A DNA stretch of 64,000 nucleotides from Alitta virens (GCA_932294295.1 OW028580.1:25468975-25532974), one strand, 5' to 3'; positions 11,366 through 23,900 are shown, counted from the first letter of the stretch. Translations and numbers: made by a program. Notes: a model not told the origin generated them from the letters alone.

Positions 11366-12360
11366 AGAAGTCTATTAGTGCCACACACAACTTTATTTTT
11401 TTTATTTGTGCTTTTTGATACATTTGTTTTGGAGGGGGGGGGGGGGCGTTTTTTTTATATCCAAATTTTTCTTTTTATTCGTGTTTTTTTTTTTTGCGAC
11501 ATGTTTTCTTAACCTGCGTTTTTTGCTACATAATTATTTTCAAGTTTGTGTTTTTTGCTACATTTCCCCCCAATTGGCGATTTTTGAAACAAAAAAAAAA
11601 TTTTTTTTGTTTTGTTATTTGCACGGTTCTTTTCTTTTTTTTGGCTGCATATTTTTTTCCAGTTTGTGTTTTTTGAAACATAATTTTTTTTCCCAATTTG
11701 TGTTTTTTATTTGCTACATAATTTTAGTTTGTCCAGCGAGTCATACCACATCCCGCTAAATCGCGCAGTTAAGTTGGTTTGATAAGGGACCAACTAAACG
11801 GCGCGACAACATAGCGGGATGTGGTGTAGACCTGCTGGACAGACCAAGGGGCGGGACCATACAAATACCATTGATTTTTTCGTCATTGTTTTGATATCAT
11901 CCCCACAGGTCCCACCCTTAATCTGTCCTATGCATCACGCCATGTCCCGCCACGTCGTCCCACCTTTTAGTTCATCCCACCTGGCGGTAATCTTTCTGCG
12001 ATTATTCACAAATATTTGCGAATAAACGCATATTATGTAGCTCTTTTTAGAACCAGTATTAAAATAATCGCAAACCCCTTTAGCCAAAAAAATAAAAATA
12101 AAATGTAGCTAACAGCAAAAAATTATGAAGCAAAATCACAAATTGGGTTAAAAAAAAAATTTGTTATGTAGCAGACAACAAAAAACTGGAAAACAATAAT
12201 CAGCACAAAAAACGCAAAATGGGGGGAAAAAATTATGTTGCAAAAAACACAAATTGGAGGAAAAAACTTATGTAGCAAAAAACAAAAGTTTTAAAAAGTT
12301 AAGAAATATTATTATTTTTTGGTATAAAATGCAAATAAAAAATTTATGTATCAAAAAAAG
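11366..12360. mobile_element. About 1 kb foldback element with inverted tandem arrays
   Basis: The left edge AGAAGTCTATTAGTGCCACACA is a slightly mutated copy of the end of the MITE at 10052. It is followed by a plus-oriented array of CTACATAATTTTTTTCCCAA-type units (about 11385-11725). The centre is a long hairpin (11731-11840). From about 12085 to 12290 the same units occur as reverse complements (ATTATGTTGCAAAAAACACA). This looks like a MITE whose interior expanded by tandem repetition within an inverted-repeat structure. The right terminus is not cleanly visible. Confidence 0.6.
11731..11840. repeat. Long central hairpin of the foldback element
   Basis: The left arm 11731-11778 and right arm 11789-11840 pair along most of their length, with a few mismatches and indels. 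Both contain CCACATCCCGCT (or its complement) and GTCCAGC at the outer end. The loop is about 10 bases. It is GC-richer than the flanking arrays. Confidence 0.7.
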
Positions 12361-13085
12361 ATATTCTGCAGTGAGATTAATCACCAAAACAAAAGTTTTA
12401 CCTGACAAAATTTCCCAAAACACAAATTTTTCAGTGCATTTATTATCATATATTTTGAACCAATAGTGTAGGCACATTTGCAATTTCGTGTATTTTTTTT
12501 GTTAAAAGCAAAAACTCACTTGATTTTGTAAGAAGGTATCATAAGCTTCAAAAAAAATTAGGGTGGCATTTTTTCTGAACATTCTAAAGGTATGAAATCC
12601 AAGATGGCGTCCAAAATGGCCGCCGAACACTAATAATGCGATATCTTCACGAATACATGTAATACAATTACAAATGAAGTGTCTTAATATATGTTTTCTG
12701 AGACCAGGAATCTAATGGAATCATCAAATTTATGTTATATGTATGATCTACATTCCAAAATGGCCACCGCGCACCCGCAATGTAAGCTATACCTTCTCCC
12801 TTTGTATGCATTACCAAGCCAACAGGATTTTGTAATTACAAACCAAGTATCTACCTATTTAAAGACATGTATTTTTCACAATAATTAACAAGCCAACAAA
12901 CAGATCTAAATAAAATTAAAATCTTGAATTACTGATCAATACAGTGTTCAATCTCTTAAATCGTTTAAACAGGAAGATGCAAAAAGTCATACTGATTAAA
13001 TGCCTGGCTTTCATTTAGTAGTTTTAACAATGGATATCAAGTGAATTATTATTTTGTGAATGTCATAGAAAGTAGCACCTCAATC
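12361..13085. other. Non-coding stretch
   Basis: This is AT-rich and without recognisable genes. Two related phrases, CCAAGATGGCGTCCAAAATGG near 12600 and CCAAAATGGCCACCGCGCAC near 12754, suggest a diverged repeat. Confidence 0.4.
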
Positions 13086-13871
13086 TTAACAGTCTTCATT
13101 TACCCCTGGTTGGACAGTTTTGTTGTTGCAGCTGAAAACCCAGCATCCACAAACTTCCGTACATGGGATATTGTTCTTGCGACAGCTGCACCTTCCTTCG
13201 CATCCACGTTTGCACCCCCACTTTATGAGGTGCAATACTGCTTCAGGAGCTGGTGGATTCAAACAGCGAACTGGAGAGAAGTGACTTGAACCTGCATCAA
13301 ATGTCCAACCAAATGCAGTTGGTGCTGGGAGGCACGGGTGAGTTTCACAAGCTTTTCTCCAAATCATGGATATGTAATGTGCCCGACGAATGTGTAAGTC
13401 CAGTGAGCCAGAAGTTGGTGGGAGGTTTTCTCCTTCGGCTGCACGATTTGAGTAGAGGAACCAACGGAGCTCATTCACTTTTGTGTAGATTTTGGATCGA
13501 TACAAAATACAGACAAAGCATTCTAACTGAGAGCATACATCAGCGGGCAGATCAATGTCATTCCCGAGCATTGCTAGTGCATCCAGAATCCTATCCTCAC
13601 AAGACATAAATGCCTTGAAGCACAAGTCTTTGGTTCTGCCAGCAAATCTACCAGACATATCGGAACCTGTCAGAGCATGAAAACCTAACAGTGCAGAAAT
13701 GCGCTTTGGTCCTAAGTTGTATATGCTCCGCACAGAAGTGTTCCTCTTCAGCCTGCCCTTTCCCGTAAGGAAGGTTGTGGACGTCGGTAAGTTTGGATAC
13801 ATGTAGACAAGCAACAACAAGACGTCTGTGTCTTGGGAACTGACAACAAGTTCTACATCAAAATTCAGATC
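13086..13871 (-). CDS. 3' exon of an uncharacterised CXC-domain protein, probably repeat-associated
   Basis: An open frame of 261 residues plus stop extends on the minus strand from an acceptor-like site (TTTTACAAAATAG before 13871) to the stop at 13086. The first residues read DLNFDVELVVSSQDTDVLLL, so the protein continues upstream. It then has LLGFHALTGSDMSGRFAGR (a G-H-A-L-T-G-x-D motif like that of XPG/FEN-type nucleases), LPPTSGSLDLHIRRAHY and FGWTFDAG. A C-terminal cysteine cluster KWGCKRGCEGRCSCRKNN continues IPCTEVCGC and resembles a CXC/tesmin-type zinc-binding repeat. From memory, proteins with this layout are high-copy in marine invertebrate genomes and are probably mobile-element derived. 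No 5' exon was found, so it may be partial. Confidence 0.55.
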   Translation of the reverse strand, partial: DLNFDVELVVSSQDTDVLLLLVYMYPNLPTSTTFLTGKGRLKRNTSVRSIYNLGPKRISALLGFHALTGSDMSGRFAGRTKDLCFKAFMSCEDRILDALAMLGNDIDLPADVCSQLECFVCILYRSKIYTKVNELRWFLYSNRAAEGENLPPTSGSLDLHIRRAHYISMIWRKACETHPCLPAPTAFGWTFDAGSSHFSPVRCLNPPAPEAVLHLIKWGCKRGCEGRCSCRKNNIPCTEVCGCWVFSCNNKTVQPGVNEDC

Positions 13872-15400
13872 CTATTTTGTAAAAAGAAGTTTTTAATACT
13901 TTCATAGAAAAGTTTAAACTTTTTCTGCACAGCCAAATTTTCCTCAACCAAAGGCATTAATCATGCAACTGAATGAAGGTCTGAAAAATGTTGATTTCCT
14001 TAATGCTTGTACTACAGGATTATTTTGTTGAATAATTAGTCAATGAAAAAACAGAAGTGAAGGTTTGTTATGCATTTCTACAGGACCGGCATAGGTCAAA
14101 GCTTTCACATTTCTGTATTAAGCATATACACACGTGCACGGGAATATTTCAGTCATGTGATAAAGGGGTCAAGGGTCTAAGTAATGGTAAAAACTAAGGT
14201 CAGTGACCATAATCAGTCAATTTTGCACAATAAAACTGAACATTATTTCATTATGTTCTATTCAGTAGGTTAATTCAAGCATGAGGTGCAGTAAATACAT
14301 AATAATAATAATTCTAACATGACTTATGTTTGTTTTCCAAAAATAAGTAAGTTGATATGTATTACTGGAATACATGGCAAGCAGGTTGGAATCATAAAAA
14401 CAAGTCCCTGCATGGATTCCTCGCTAGTTTTGGTATATTTTCAAGTCTGAAGCTGCATCTTTTCAGGTTTCTGAATTTGTCTGTGTCATGGAACTACCGA
14501 TGTTGCCACAACAACCAGTGCTAAATTGTTGCCATGGCAATAAATCAATTATATTGATGTACACAAAATTTCAGTTTTTCCTATGTGAAGATCAGTCACT
14601 GACTAATTCCTTATCTCATGAAACCATAAATTATTTGCAGTTCACAGCATGAAATGTGTGATTAGCAATACTATAATTAAGGACAGCCTCCTTTTGTCAG
14701 TCAACAATTAAATCTTCAGTACATTTTGTAATACTTAATAATTAGGTGCCATTTTCAAGAAAGTGGACACCCCAAGGCATTTTGTGTTAAAAGCAAACAG
14801 GTTGATTCTTATGTTTTTGGACCTGCTGATTTCAAATCTTGCTGTTGCCAAGCTGAATTTTTAGTCCTTCAACCCTTAATTTACATATCAAACTGGCCAC
14901 CCATATTTTACTTTGTGGTCAATTTGTTTTCAAGTTTCACCCTATAGATTTTGTGTGGTTCATTAAAGTATCATGATTAGTAATTGAGAACACTACTAGA
15001 ACCCTTTTTGACCACTTTTCTTCATTATTAGATGAAAAATGTATCTGTAATATGCAAATTAGGGACGCCATTAATAGAAATACTTATTTTTTTCAAATCT
15101 CGTAAACTAATAAAGATAATACCATGAATTTGGTGTCTACGTGTGAGTTTTCATGGTCAAGGAATACAAAAAAAAGGCAGTGAAACCCTTCTATTTTGGT
15201 TATTTACCAACATAACTAAGATTAAAGACTCATTAAAGATGTTTCCAATATGTTTCTTGTAATCGCCACCAAAGGAGAACAATTTCTCACATATACTTGA
15301 AACAATAGAGGATAATCCCACAAATATGATGCCCAGACCTACACTTCCATAGTCAAAAAAATTAAATTAAGGTGGCTCAATGATGAAACTTGAAAAACAA
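13872..15400. other. Non-coding stretch before the repeat block
   Basis: No gene is recognised. Scattered GGTTGCCATGG-like phrases (for example near 14528) and mixed A/T-rich sequence may be older members of the repeats that follow. Confidence 0.4.
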
Positions 15401-17110
15401 TTGACCGAAAACTTGCCATGAACAAAAAGTTGGCGTAGAGGTTATATATTTACTGCTGTTGGGAGAAAAATCGATTGAGGGTCATTGATCTGAGTTTTCA
15501 TCATTCGTCTTTAAGATTACATGACTGAGTTATTCACATGTTATAAAATGCAGAAAAAAAAAACCCCTGGAGGCTACACTGGTCTTGTTATATTACCTTG
15601 TTATTCTGCTTAACAGCCATTCAAAATCCTGCCAATTTGTGAACATGGTCATTTTCCATAGTTTTCTTTGTGGTGAATCCTGCCTGGTTGCCATGGATAC
15701 CAGTTAAAATTATAAATCACATGCTATTTCCATCATACATTCGGGGAACATTGGTTATGTTGACATCTCTACATAAATTAACAGTGCAACATAAAATGAG
15801 ATTATATTCACTTCCATATTGCAAATGGGCTGATTTAAGGTTATTGACCTCAGTTTTTACCGTGACCTATACCTTCGACCCCACAGTCACATGACTAAAA
15901 TAATCCCATGTATACAAAAAATACAGAAATATGAACGCTTACAGCTATATTGGCATTGTGAAATTGCATCTCACAAAAATGAGAATATCGTCATTTTCTT
16001 TAGTTTTGTTTATAATAAAACATTTCCTGAAAACCTCGGTTCGTTGCTATGGTAACAGTTTTCAAATTATATATGCAGAGCAAGTATTGGTAATGTTGGG
16101 ATCTTTATATATAAATGTCACTTGCAGAAATTAGCACACAGTATCAGACAGCATTAGATTATATTCACTCCTGTAGGGCACAAAATAGTGGCTCATGGGT
16201 CATTGACCTTAGTTGTCACCATGACCTTGACCTTGATGGTCACATGATTGAAATATTCCCTGATATAAAAAAATTATATTCAAGACCATGCTGGCCTTGG
16301 AAAACTACTTATGAGCTACCAAAATCTCCCCAATTTGAGAACATTGTCATTCATATTGATTTTGTTTGTGACGATTTTAGCCTGGTTGCCATGGCTACCT
16401 ATTCATACTATATTTTTAAAACAAGCCAGGACTACATTACATTTCTCACAAACCAATGTCAATTTGAAAACTGCCAATCATTGTAGCATTAGGTAGGATT
16501 TAATGTCTTCTTTTACTGCAACAATTTACCAGATTTTGGTTTTTAGCCTCACTTTTATCATGACCTTGACCTTTGACCTTGAAGGTCACCTGTCTAAAAA
16601 ATATTTCTGCAAGTAGGTTATATTAAAAATTACAAATCACAGAAAGCTGTAGGAACAGTGGAATGGCATATTTGGTTTTTTGGGATTTCCCATTTGTCTG
16701 TGTTGTGAAGGACATCAATTTGTTTATGATCATTTGAACCTGGTTGCCATGGATACCAAGACAACCTAAATATTCAGAACAAATTTAGACTATGTCAAGT
16801 TACTGATGAATAACTGGTTGCATGGAAACAGGTATTAAGTGATATGCATAATGAATCTAAAAATCTTTTTATGTTAAAAAGGGCCAAATTTGTACATTTA
16901 ACCCCAATTCTCACTATGACAATGACCTTTGACCTTAAAGGTCCCATAACCAACATAAAGCATGTAGTTAAAAGATTTGATAAGGTAACTTGGATAGAGT
17001 CTGTCAGTGCCAGTGGTAAAGAAATATAAAGAAATAAAACATTTCCTGAAAACCTGGGTTCGTTGCTATGGTAACAGTTTTCAAGCTTGGTGGCCATGGG
17101 AAAAAATTGC
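15400..17110 (+). repeat. Diverged tandem repeats, about 350-bp period, with TGACCT half-sites
   Basis: Several landmarks recur in the same order at roughly 350-base spacing. These are CCTGGTTGCCATGGATACC or GTTGCTATGGTAACAG (about 15687, 16044, 16381, 16740, 17065), then GGTCATTGACCTTAG, TGACCTTGACCTT and AAGGTCACATGA (about 15515, 15886, 16240, 16585, 16940). Copies are diverged by substitutions and indels. Open frames crossing them are incidental. Confidence 0.65.
16561..16588 (+). promoter_or_regulatory. Cluster of nuclear-receptor half-sites (DR0, DR1, inverted)
   Basis: TGACCT occurs at 16561-16566, 16567-16572 and 16574-16579, and AGGTCA at 16583-16588. The second and third form a perfect DR1 (TGACCTTTGACCT). 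DR1 is the binding element of HNF4, COUP-TF and RXR heterodimers. Whether it is used is unknown; it sits inside the repeat block. Confidence 0.45.
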
Positions 17111-17239
17111 ATCCCCCGTAGCTTGATAGAGCTACTTCTAAGGATTCCGAAAAGTACAAGATTGTGCTATATCAATGATTTGTCAAGCAAATGACATAGT
17201 AGGGTATACTAATGAATGGTGCCCATTACAATCCTCGTT

Positions 17240-19010
17240 TCATAAAAAACTGCTGGTGCTCTTGTGCAGCTAAAAACTTTGTCTTGTAACATAGTTTGGT
17301 ATTGTACTTGCTACTAGATTATTGACAATCTTATACATCATAGCCAGTCTATGCTGTTGTCTTCTGTGGTGCAGTGTTTTCCATTTTAGATCTTCTAATA
17401 AAGATGATACTGTTCCCACTTTTCTACAGTAGTTGTTTTACACAAATCGTGCTGATCTCCTTTGCACCATTTCAAGTTGTTTTATGTGTTTTTGCAGATG
17501 GGGATCTGAAACGCAGCAGGCATATTCCAAATGTGGTCTAACAAGAGCAGTGTAAGTTTGCTCTTTGACTTTCTCTGGACATTTATTGAGATTCCTCCTT
17601 ACAAAATCTTAATGATCGGTTGGCTTTCACTTCGTTTCTGATATTTCTGTCCCAGGTGAGATCGGATGATATTTCGACTCCTAAGTTAATGCTGTGTTGA
17701 GCAGTGTCCAGTATATGTCCAAAGAGCTGATATTTCTCGATGATTAAGTTTATTTACTCGTAGGACAGTGCACTTCTTTGGGTTGAATGACATTTGCCAT
17801 TTCTGTGACCAGTGTTCCAGTTGACTTAGATCCTCTTGTAGTAGACGAGTGTCTTCTTGTGATGTAATTTCCCTGAAGAGGAGCGCATCATCAGCGAACA
17901 GTCGGAACTTGGATGTTATTCCGGTTCCTATGTTGTTCACATATATCAGGAACATTAATGGACCCAACATTGTTCCCTGTACTACTCCTGATCCAACTAT
18001 TACTTCTTGGGATTGTTCTCCATCAACAACCACCCCTTGTCGTCTGGTGATCAGCCTTGATTTTAACCACTGCAATAGTTCTCCTCTGAGTGCTCGAGCT
18101 TCAGTAGGAGTCTTCCGTGAGCCAGGGCGTCAAATGCTTTTGAAAAGTCAAATATCAGCATGTCCACTGTGGTTCATTATCCAAAGATCTTGCTGTATCT
18201 TCTAGGGTCACAATTAGCTGAGTTTCACAGGACCGCTGGCACCAAAAGCCATGCTGGTAGTCCACAAGGAATTTATGATCCAAATGGTCCATTAGTTGGT
18301 GGAAGATGATGTTCAAAGATCTTGCAAGGGACTGAGGTAAGTGATGCAGGTCGATAATTTGCTGGTGTGGATTTATCACCCTTTTTGAACAAGCAGGTGA
18401 TGTTAGCAGATTTCCAGTCCTTTGGTATTTCTCCATCACTTAATGATCGTTGATAGATGTCTGTTAAGAATGGGGCTCTTTCCTTAGCTGCCTCTTTCAT
18501 GATCCTGCAAGGGATTTCATCCAGCCCACTTGCTGTCTTGGGGTCAATTCCGGTGAGCAACCTTCGTACTCCTGGGGTGGAGACAATGAGTGGTCTAATA
18601 GACGGCAGCCTTTGTTCATCAGTCATCTGGGGGGTGTGGGATAGGTCTTCTTCAGTGAATACTGATTGAAATTGTCTGCTTAATACCCCTGCTTTGCCCT
18701 TTTTGCCTTCATGTACTTTGCCATTTTCTATCAGTGGTGAAATGCCACACCTGTCCCTCTTCTGATTTTTTTTATGTATCTTCAGGATTTCTTTTACTGA
18801 TGTTTTTTTTTTTTTTGCTGATCAGGTTTTGGTGTACTCAACAAGTTCATGACATAGTCTGTGTAGACTTTCTCTAGCATTGATTTGACTGCTCTTCTTG
18901 CATCTTTAAAAGCTCTCCAGTCACTGCCTTTATTTGTCCGTCTGGCTTTGTTGTACAGTATTTGTTTTTGCCGTATTTTCCTTTTGATGCTGCAAGTAGT
19001 CACTAGTAAT
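17240..19010 (-). pseudogene. Degraded LINE (CR1/L2/Jockey-like) reverse transcriptase
   Basis: In minus-strand order the relic has a pre-RT segment RQKQILYNKARRTNKGSDW, then RT motifs PKTASGLDEIPCRIMKEAA, KKGDKSTPANYRPASLTSV, YQHGFWCQRSCETQLI, IFDFSKAFDALAHGRL, GVVQGTMLGPLMFLIYVNN and the catalytic FRLFADDALLF. The post-RT tail holds LEDLKWKTLHHRRQQHRLA followed by MMYKIVNNLV near 17300-17400. These pieces lie in different frames, so there are several frameshifts and stops. The 5' half (endonuclease) is missing. The FADD core and the tail fit CR1/L2/Jockey-group elements. It is inactive. Confidence 0.85.
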
Positions 19011-20920
19011 GAGGAGGATATTAATCTAGCTCAGGAAATTAGTTGTTGCAAAAACAATCTTAACAAATGAATTGTGTTTTAGCATTAATGAACTGATCAT
19101 ACATTATTCTGCACACCTTTGTACTGTCTTTAATGTATATAGATTTGTATATACATGTATTTTAATTACAGTAAACAGTCATGATTAAAATTTACTGAAC
19201 TAACTTTTATCTTATATGACAGATATTACTGAAATTAATAGGAGAACTTAATTCCAAGTCTGTCACTGCCATATATGTCTTATTTCATTTATTACAAGCC
19301 AGGGCTTCTATTACATGTATCTCATACTTATTCTCAAGAGAAACCTTTCTCTGGCAACTAAATGAGACTGGCGTTTATTCGTTATTTAACAAATCCCATT
19401 TATAAAAGAAGGAAAAGAGATGCTAATTTTGTAATTTGTATTTTGGGATTTTAAAATTCAAAATGCAAACCAGTATAAAATTATTCTGCACTATTTAATA
19501 ATAAACTATGACATTTTTTCTATTCTTTTTTTTTTTTTTTTTTTTTTTGGGGGGGGGGGGGGGGAGTCGTTCACTTACTTTTGCATGGTACTGTAAAATG
19601 TTGTTATATTTTCAAGATCATGCTAGCCCCGGCCTGTATTTTAGACGGAGCTTGTAATTGGGATTCTATGGTATATTAATGAAATATATATCAGGTTGCA
19701 AGAGTTTAAACAAGGTCTGATAGTGGACAGACATAAGACCGGTATCAATTTTATTTGAGGTATAATGGTTACTGTAATTTTATCCACTACGTCCTTCAGC
19801 CAGTACCAGATTTGCAAGTAGTTATGCACCATACTCTGTGTAGACATCTATACTCTTCAATATTGTTTTTGTTATTTAAGTCCTAATTCACTGACAGTGA
19901 ATAATATTCCCAAAAGAATTCAACAATGAAATGCCCTGGAAGCCAAACAATTTGAACTATTGAAAGAGCCATTATCATAAAAGATAGGGGGCACTGCTAT
20001 CAGAACTATCATAACTGTGGTGAATCCTGGTGGGAATAAGGAGTATTGTACACATATATACAGACTAATTAGTGATGTCAATCAGTTGATTGGGTGCACC
20101 AACCGATGATCGATTATTAGTCGGTTCGGGTGCCACTCATACTTGAGTAGTCACCTACGTAAAATCAACTGCTATCCTAACTAGTTTGTCCAAGATAATT
20201 AAAAGTCTCTGTAGGTAAATACAAGTGATAATATCTCAAGTTATTTATGATCATATGAAATTCTTAAAGGGAGGAAGTGCAATAGGTTTTCTTTTAATTT
20301 TTTGATAACTAACTGATAAAATAATCGACTATACAAAATTAGTAATCGATCATCGAATTTTCAGACAAAAGGACTGATGAATGAGTATATTCGATCATCG
20401 TGACGCCAATATAAGACTAATATATACAATAAAGATTCTACTATGCAGTATCATAATTGAAAGTATACTTTGCAAAATCATATGACGATTGAGCATCACA
20501 ATATGCTGTGTCAATCAAAACCATATGAAATATATAATGGTGTTTTTAATCTCAAAATCTCATTTTAATTGTATGTTTTTATTTATTTTAAATCAGTATT
20601 TTTTTTATATTTCTGTCTATACACTTGTCATTTTAGACAGTCGGTGACATTAGCCCATGGCTAGAGTTTTCCTTGTTTTCTAAAACTGACTATAAATAAT
20701 AACATTGTATTGTAGTGTATTGTTGTATGCGTGATTGTGATGACATAAATTTCTAAAGTTCTCAAGTTCTGGCAATCTCAGGACCCTGTCCGTACTCCGT
20801 ATCATGTCAACATACCCTACCTCAGCCTCAACAACCTCATCTTCCAACTTTTCCACAACAGAAATTTAACAAAAAAAGCCAAAAGAAAAAAACTTATATT
20901 TTTAAAAAGAGAAGCAAAAC
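19011..20920. other. Non-coding stretch downstream of visible POLL exons
   Basis: No exon was recognised. It contains a T-run followed by a G-run at about 19526-19564 and an imperfect inverted-repeat patch rich in CGATGATCGATTA at about 20060-20420, likely a MITE relic. The missing POLL exons were looked for here and not seen. Confidence 0.45.
19526..19564. repeat. Poly(T)-poly(G) tract
   Basis: A run of more than 20 T is followed directly by about 15 G. Such homopolymer junctions are prone to sequencing or assembly error, so the exact length is doubtful. Confidence 0.8.
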
Positions 20921-20924
20921 TGAC

Positions 20925-23900
20925 CAATCTTTTTCAACTTGTCCAGCAGTTTTCCAAAGATCCCTTTGTGTGACTTCCCATCAGAATGAGTTATAAGCAC
21001 ATCCACATCTCCACATGTCGGTTTCTTCCGTCGATACGACCCACAGCCAATCACAGTGAGTTCTGGGTTCACAGAAAGAGCTGTTTCTCTCACCTAAAGA
21101 ACAAAGCAAATACAAATTCATCGATATTTTGGACAATCCAAGAAATAAGTATCATGACCTGACACAGTGATAGGACAATAGTTTGGTTGCATGCTTATAC
21201 GTTTTTTAAAGTCTTGAAAAGGGGTCGTATTGTCCTCAAGATTGCTTTATACACAAATATAATGTGATAAGTTTGTTTATATTTATCTAGTTGATTACAA
21301 TAATAATTTGTCTCCAACTCGCACCTTGACCAAAATTAGTGGTAGAGGTTTAAATCACTAAGCCATAACTTGACTCAGTGGTTAAGGTGCTACCTGTTGC
21401 CAGTTGTAGTTGGAAATTGGCAGTGCTTTGTACTTGAATCTTTGTTGAAAGCAACCAGTTCATAGTTAATTATGATTTTACAGAAACTAAATCTCACTCA
21501 AGTATACTTCTGCTCTTTGAAATTAAAAATGATTCCACCTACGATTTTCTCAATTTCCGAAGCTTCGTCATAAGACATCCTCAGTTGAAGGTCATCATAA
21601 TATTCAAGGCCGATTTTCTGATGTCGCGTCAGGTTGGCCTTGGTTCGCAGGTCTTCAAGTGTCCTAAAGCCTTGGGCAAGCTGAAATTAAGCAAAAAGCT
21701 CATCAAAACAAAGTGACATATTTTGGGAAAGGTTAATAATCCAGCCATTTGCCACCAGACCATAATTAAAACAAACAACAGCTTACTTTTAATGAAATAT
21801 AAGATCTAGAATGTGGTAGGCTAGACTATGCTACATTTCCAGTTTCTTTGATCAGCTGAAATTTCAAAGAATTTTTCCGTGGGTAGAAAATACCATCTAA
21901 ATTTCTTTCAAATAATGGGGTCAGCCATCAGCACATATGACCTAATTTTAAGTGTGGTTGACCAGTGTGATGTCACTATGCTGCCCATTCTCCATAATGG
22001 TCATTGTGACATAACAAATATTACAATGGCCATTTTTATTGTGGAAAATGGGCAGTTTTGTGATGTCATACAGGTCATTTGCACTGACACAGCAGTTATA
22101 CGCGCTACTAGCTGACTTTTTAGACTCTTTAATAGACAGTTAGACACGTTAATAGACATGTTAATAGAGCTTATACTGACCCAAGATCGAGCAGTTGTAG
22201 ATCCAGCTCCCCAAACTCCCAGAAACAGTTCAAGCACAGCCACATCCTCATTTGATGACAACTCCTCCAATTTACGCAACTCTCCACTCTCTGCAATCTC
22301 CCATATCTTCTCAGCAAGTCTGTCTCCTATGCCTGGTAAAGCCTTAGCTTCCTGTAACAATAATGTCCATGATAATTATTTCATGATATATACAATTAGT
22401 TTAATTATATTTCATGTAAATTGCAAATATGCTGTAGGTATCAATCAGTCAAATTGTGACATTGCTCTACTGATAAAATTGTCTCTGTATTTATTATCTT
22501 TTACTACGGCAGTCAATTAAATTGAATTCAAATTCAATATTCATTTTAATTCAATTCAACAAGGATTAATCACCAGAAGTACATACATTTTTCAACTTGA
22601 TTGATAATCAAGGCTTTTAAGACTTCATGAATGAATACTCTTGAGACTCTTTAGACTTTACGGGCTTATAACCAGTTTAAATTGTCAAACTACATTTAAA
22701 CTGATGTCTGTCTGCAACAAATACAATAATAACTTGTACTGTTTTACACTAATTGAAATTAATGCATTTTACAGACAATAAAGTAGGTGATAATTTAATA
22801 ATGTAATACTTTATTTCAGCAAATTGATCGATTGACTCATAAATTGATAATCATTTATTGATTGATTGATTACTAACCTCGAAAGTGGCAATTGGTTTTG
22901 ACTGCTTTTTGAGCACAGCGATTGCTTTCTTGTAACTGAAGGCTCGCCAGGTGTCATTGGTGCTCTCATAAATTTTCACCATAGCCTGAAATAAATGAAC
23001 ATGCAGTTATGTCATTGTAAATATTTGTAATGAAACACAATGTAAGAATAATATATGTAATACTTCTATTTAAATAAACAAATTGACACTTACATCCAGT
23101 TTATCTGTGATAAGTTTATTTTGATTTACTCTGGTACTGTCAGCTGAAGATCGTGCACATACCCAGTTTCCTTTCTGGAAAAAAAAAAAGAAGAAATACA
23201 GCTAGATTATTAGAATGTAACCTTAAATACTTATACCACTACAACCGCTACATCCAAACATAATTATTCAGGAATTATGATACATGCAGTCACTCTATTT
23301 GTTTGCAAAGCTTATACATGCAACTATGTATCTTCACAGTATCACTGAAAATCAAAAAAGAACAAGTGGAATAAAACATTGGGATTCACTTAAAATTGTT
23401 TGTTTTGATCAAGAAAACTATACTAACTGGAAGAGATTTTTTGCGGGTAATAATAGGACTTTCAGGCGTTTTTCTTTCTTCATCTCCACTGTCGACATAG
23501 TCACTTTCTACATCACTGTCATCATTTTTATTCGGATTTGGATTCCAACGAGGGACCGCACCCACTTTTGGATATTTTGAAGTTGACGGCGAATCGTCTG
23601 CATTGGCTGATTTTTTCGTATCAGCTATCGATGTTTCAGGATCAGCTGCCTTATCTTCCTTAACATTCGAAGATTTCTCGAGCGGATCAGAGGCTGGTGC
23701 GGGGAACAGGACCTCTTCTTTCGGTTTAGGGGGTGGCTTAAGTTCGAACTCTGATACAGGGATTACAGTATGTTCTTTTAGACAGCGGCTAAGCCACAAT
23801 GATTTTGCAACAATGACATGATCTGGCACCTCTTCAATTTTCATTATACGACACATTCGCGCGTGTTCCATGTTATCATCCACAACAATATGTGATACCT

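Noticed and set aside
11406..11759. 117-codon frame rich in Phe
   Set aside because: Produced by the T-rich tandem array; low complexity.
16115..16486. 123-codon frame on plus
   Set aside because: It spans the diverged ~350-bp repeat units with TGACCT sites; no protein family recognised.
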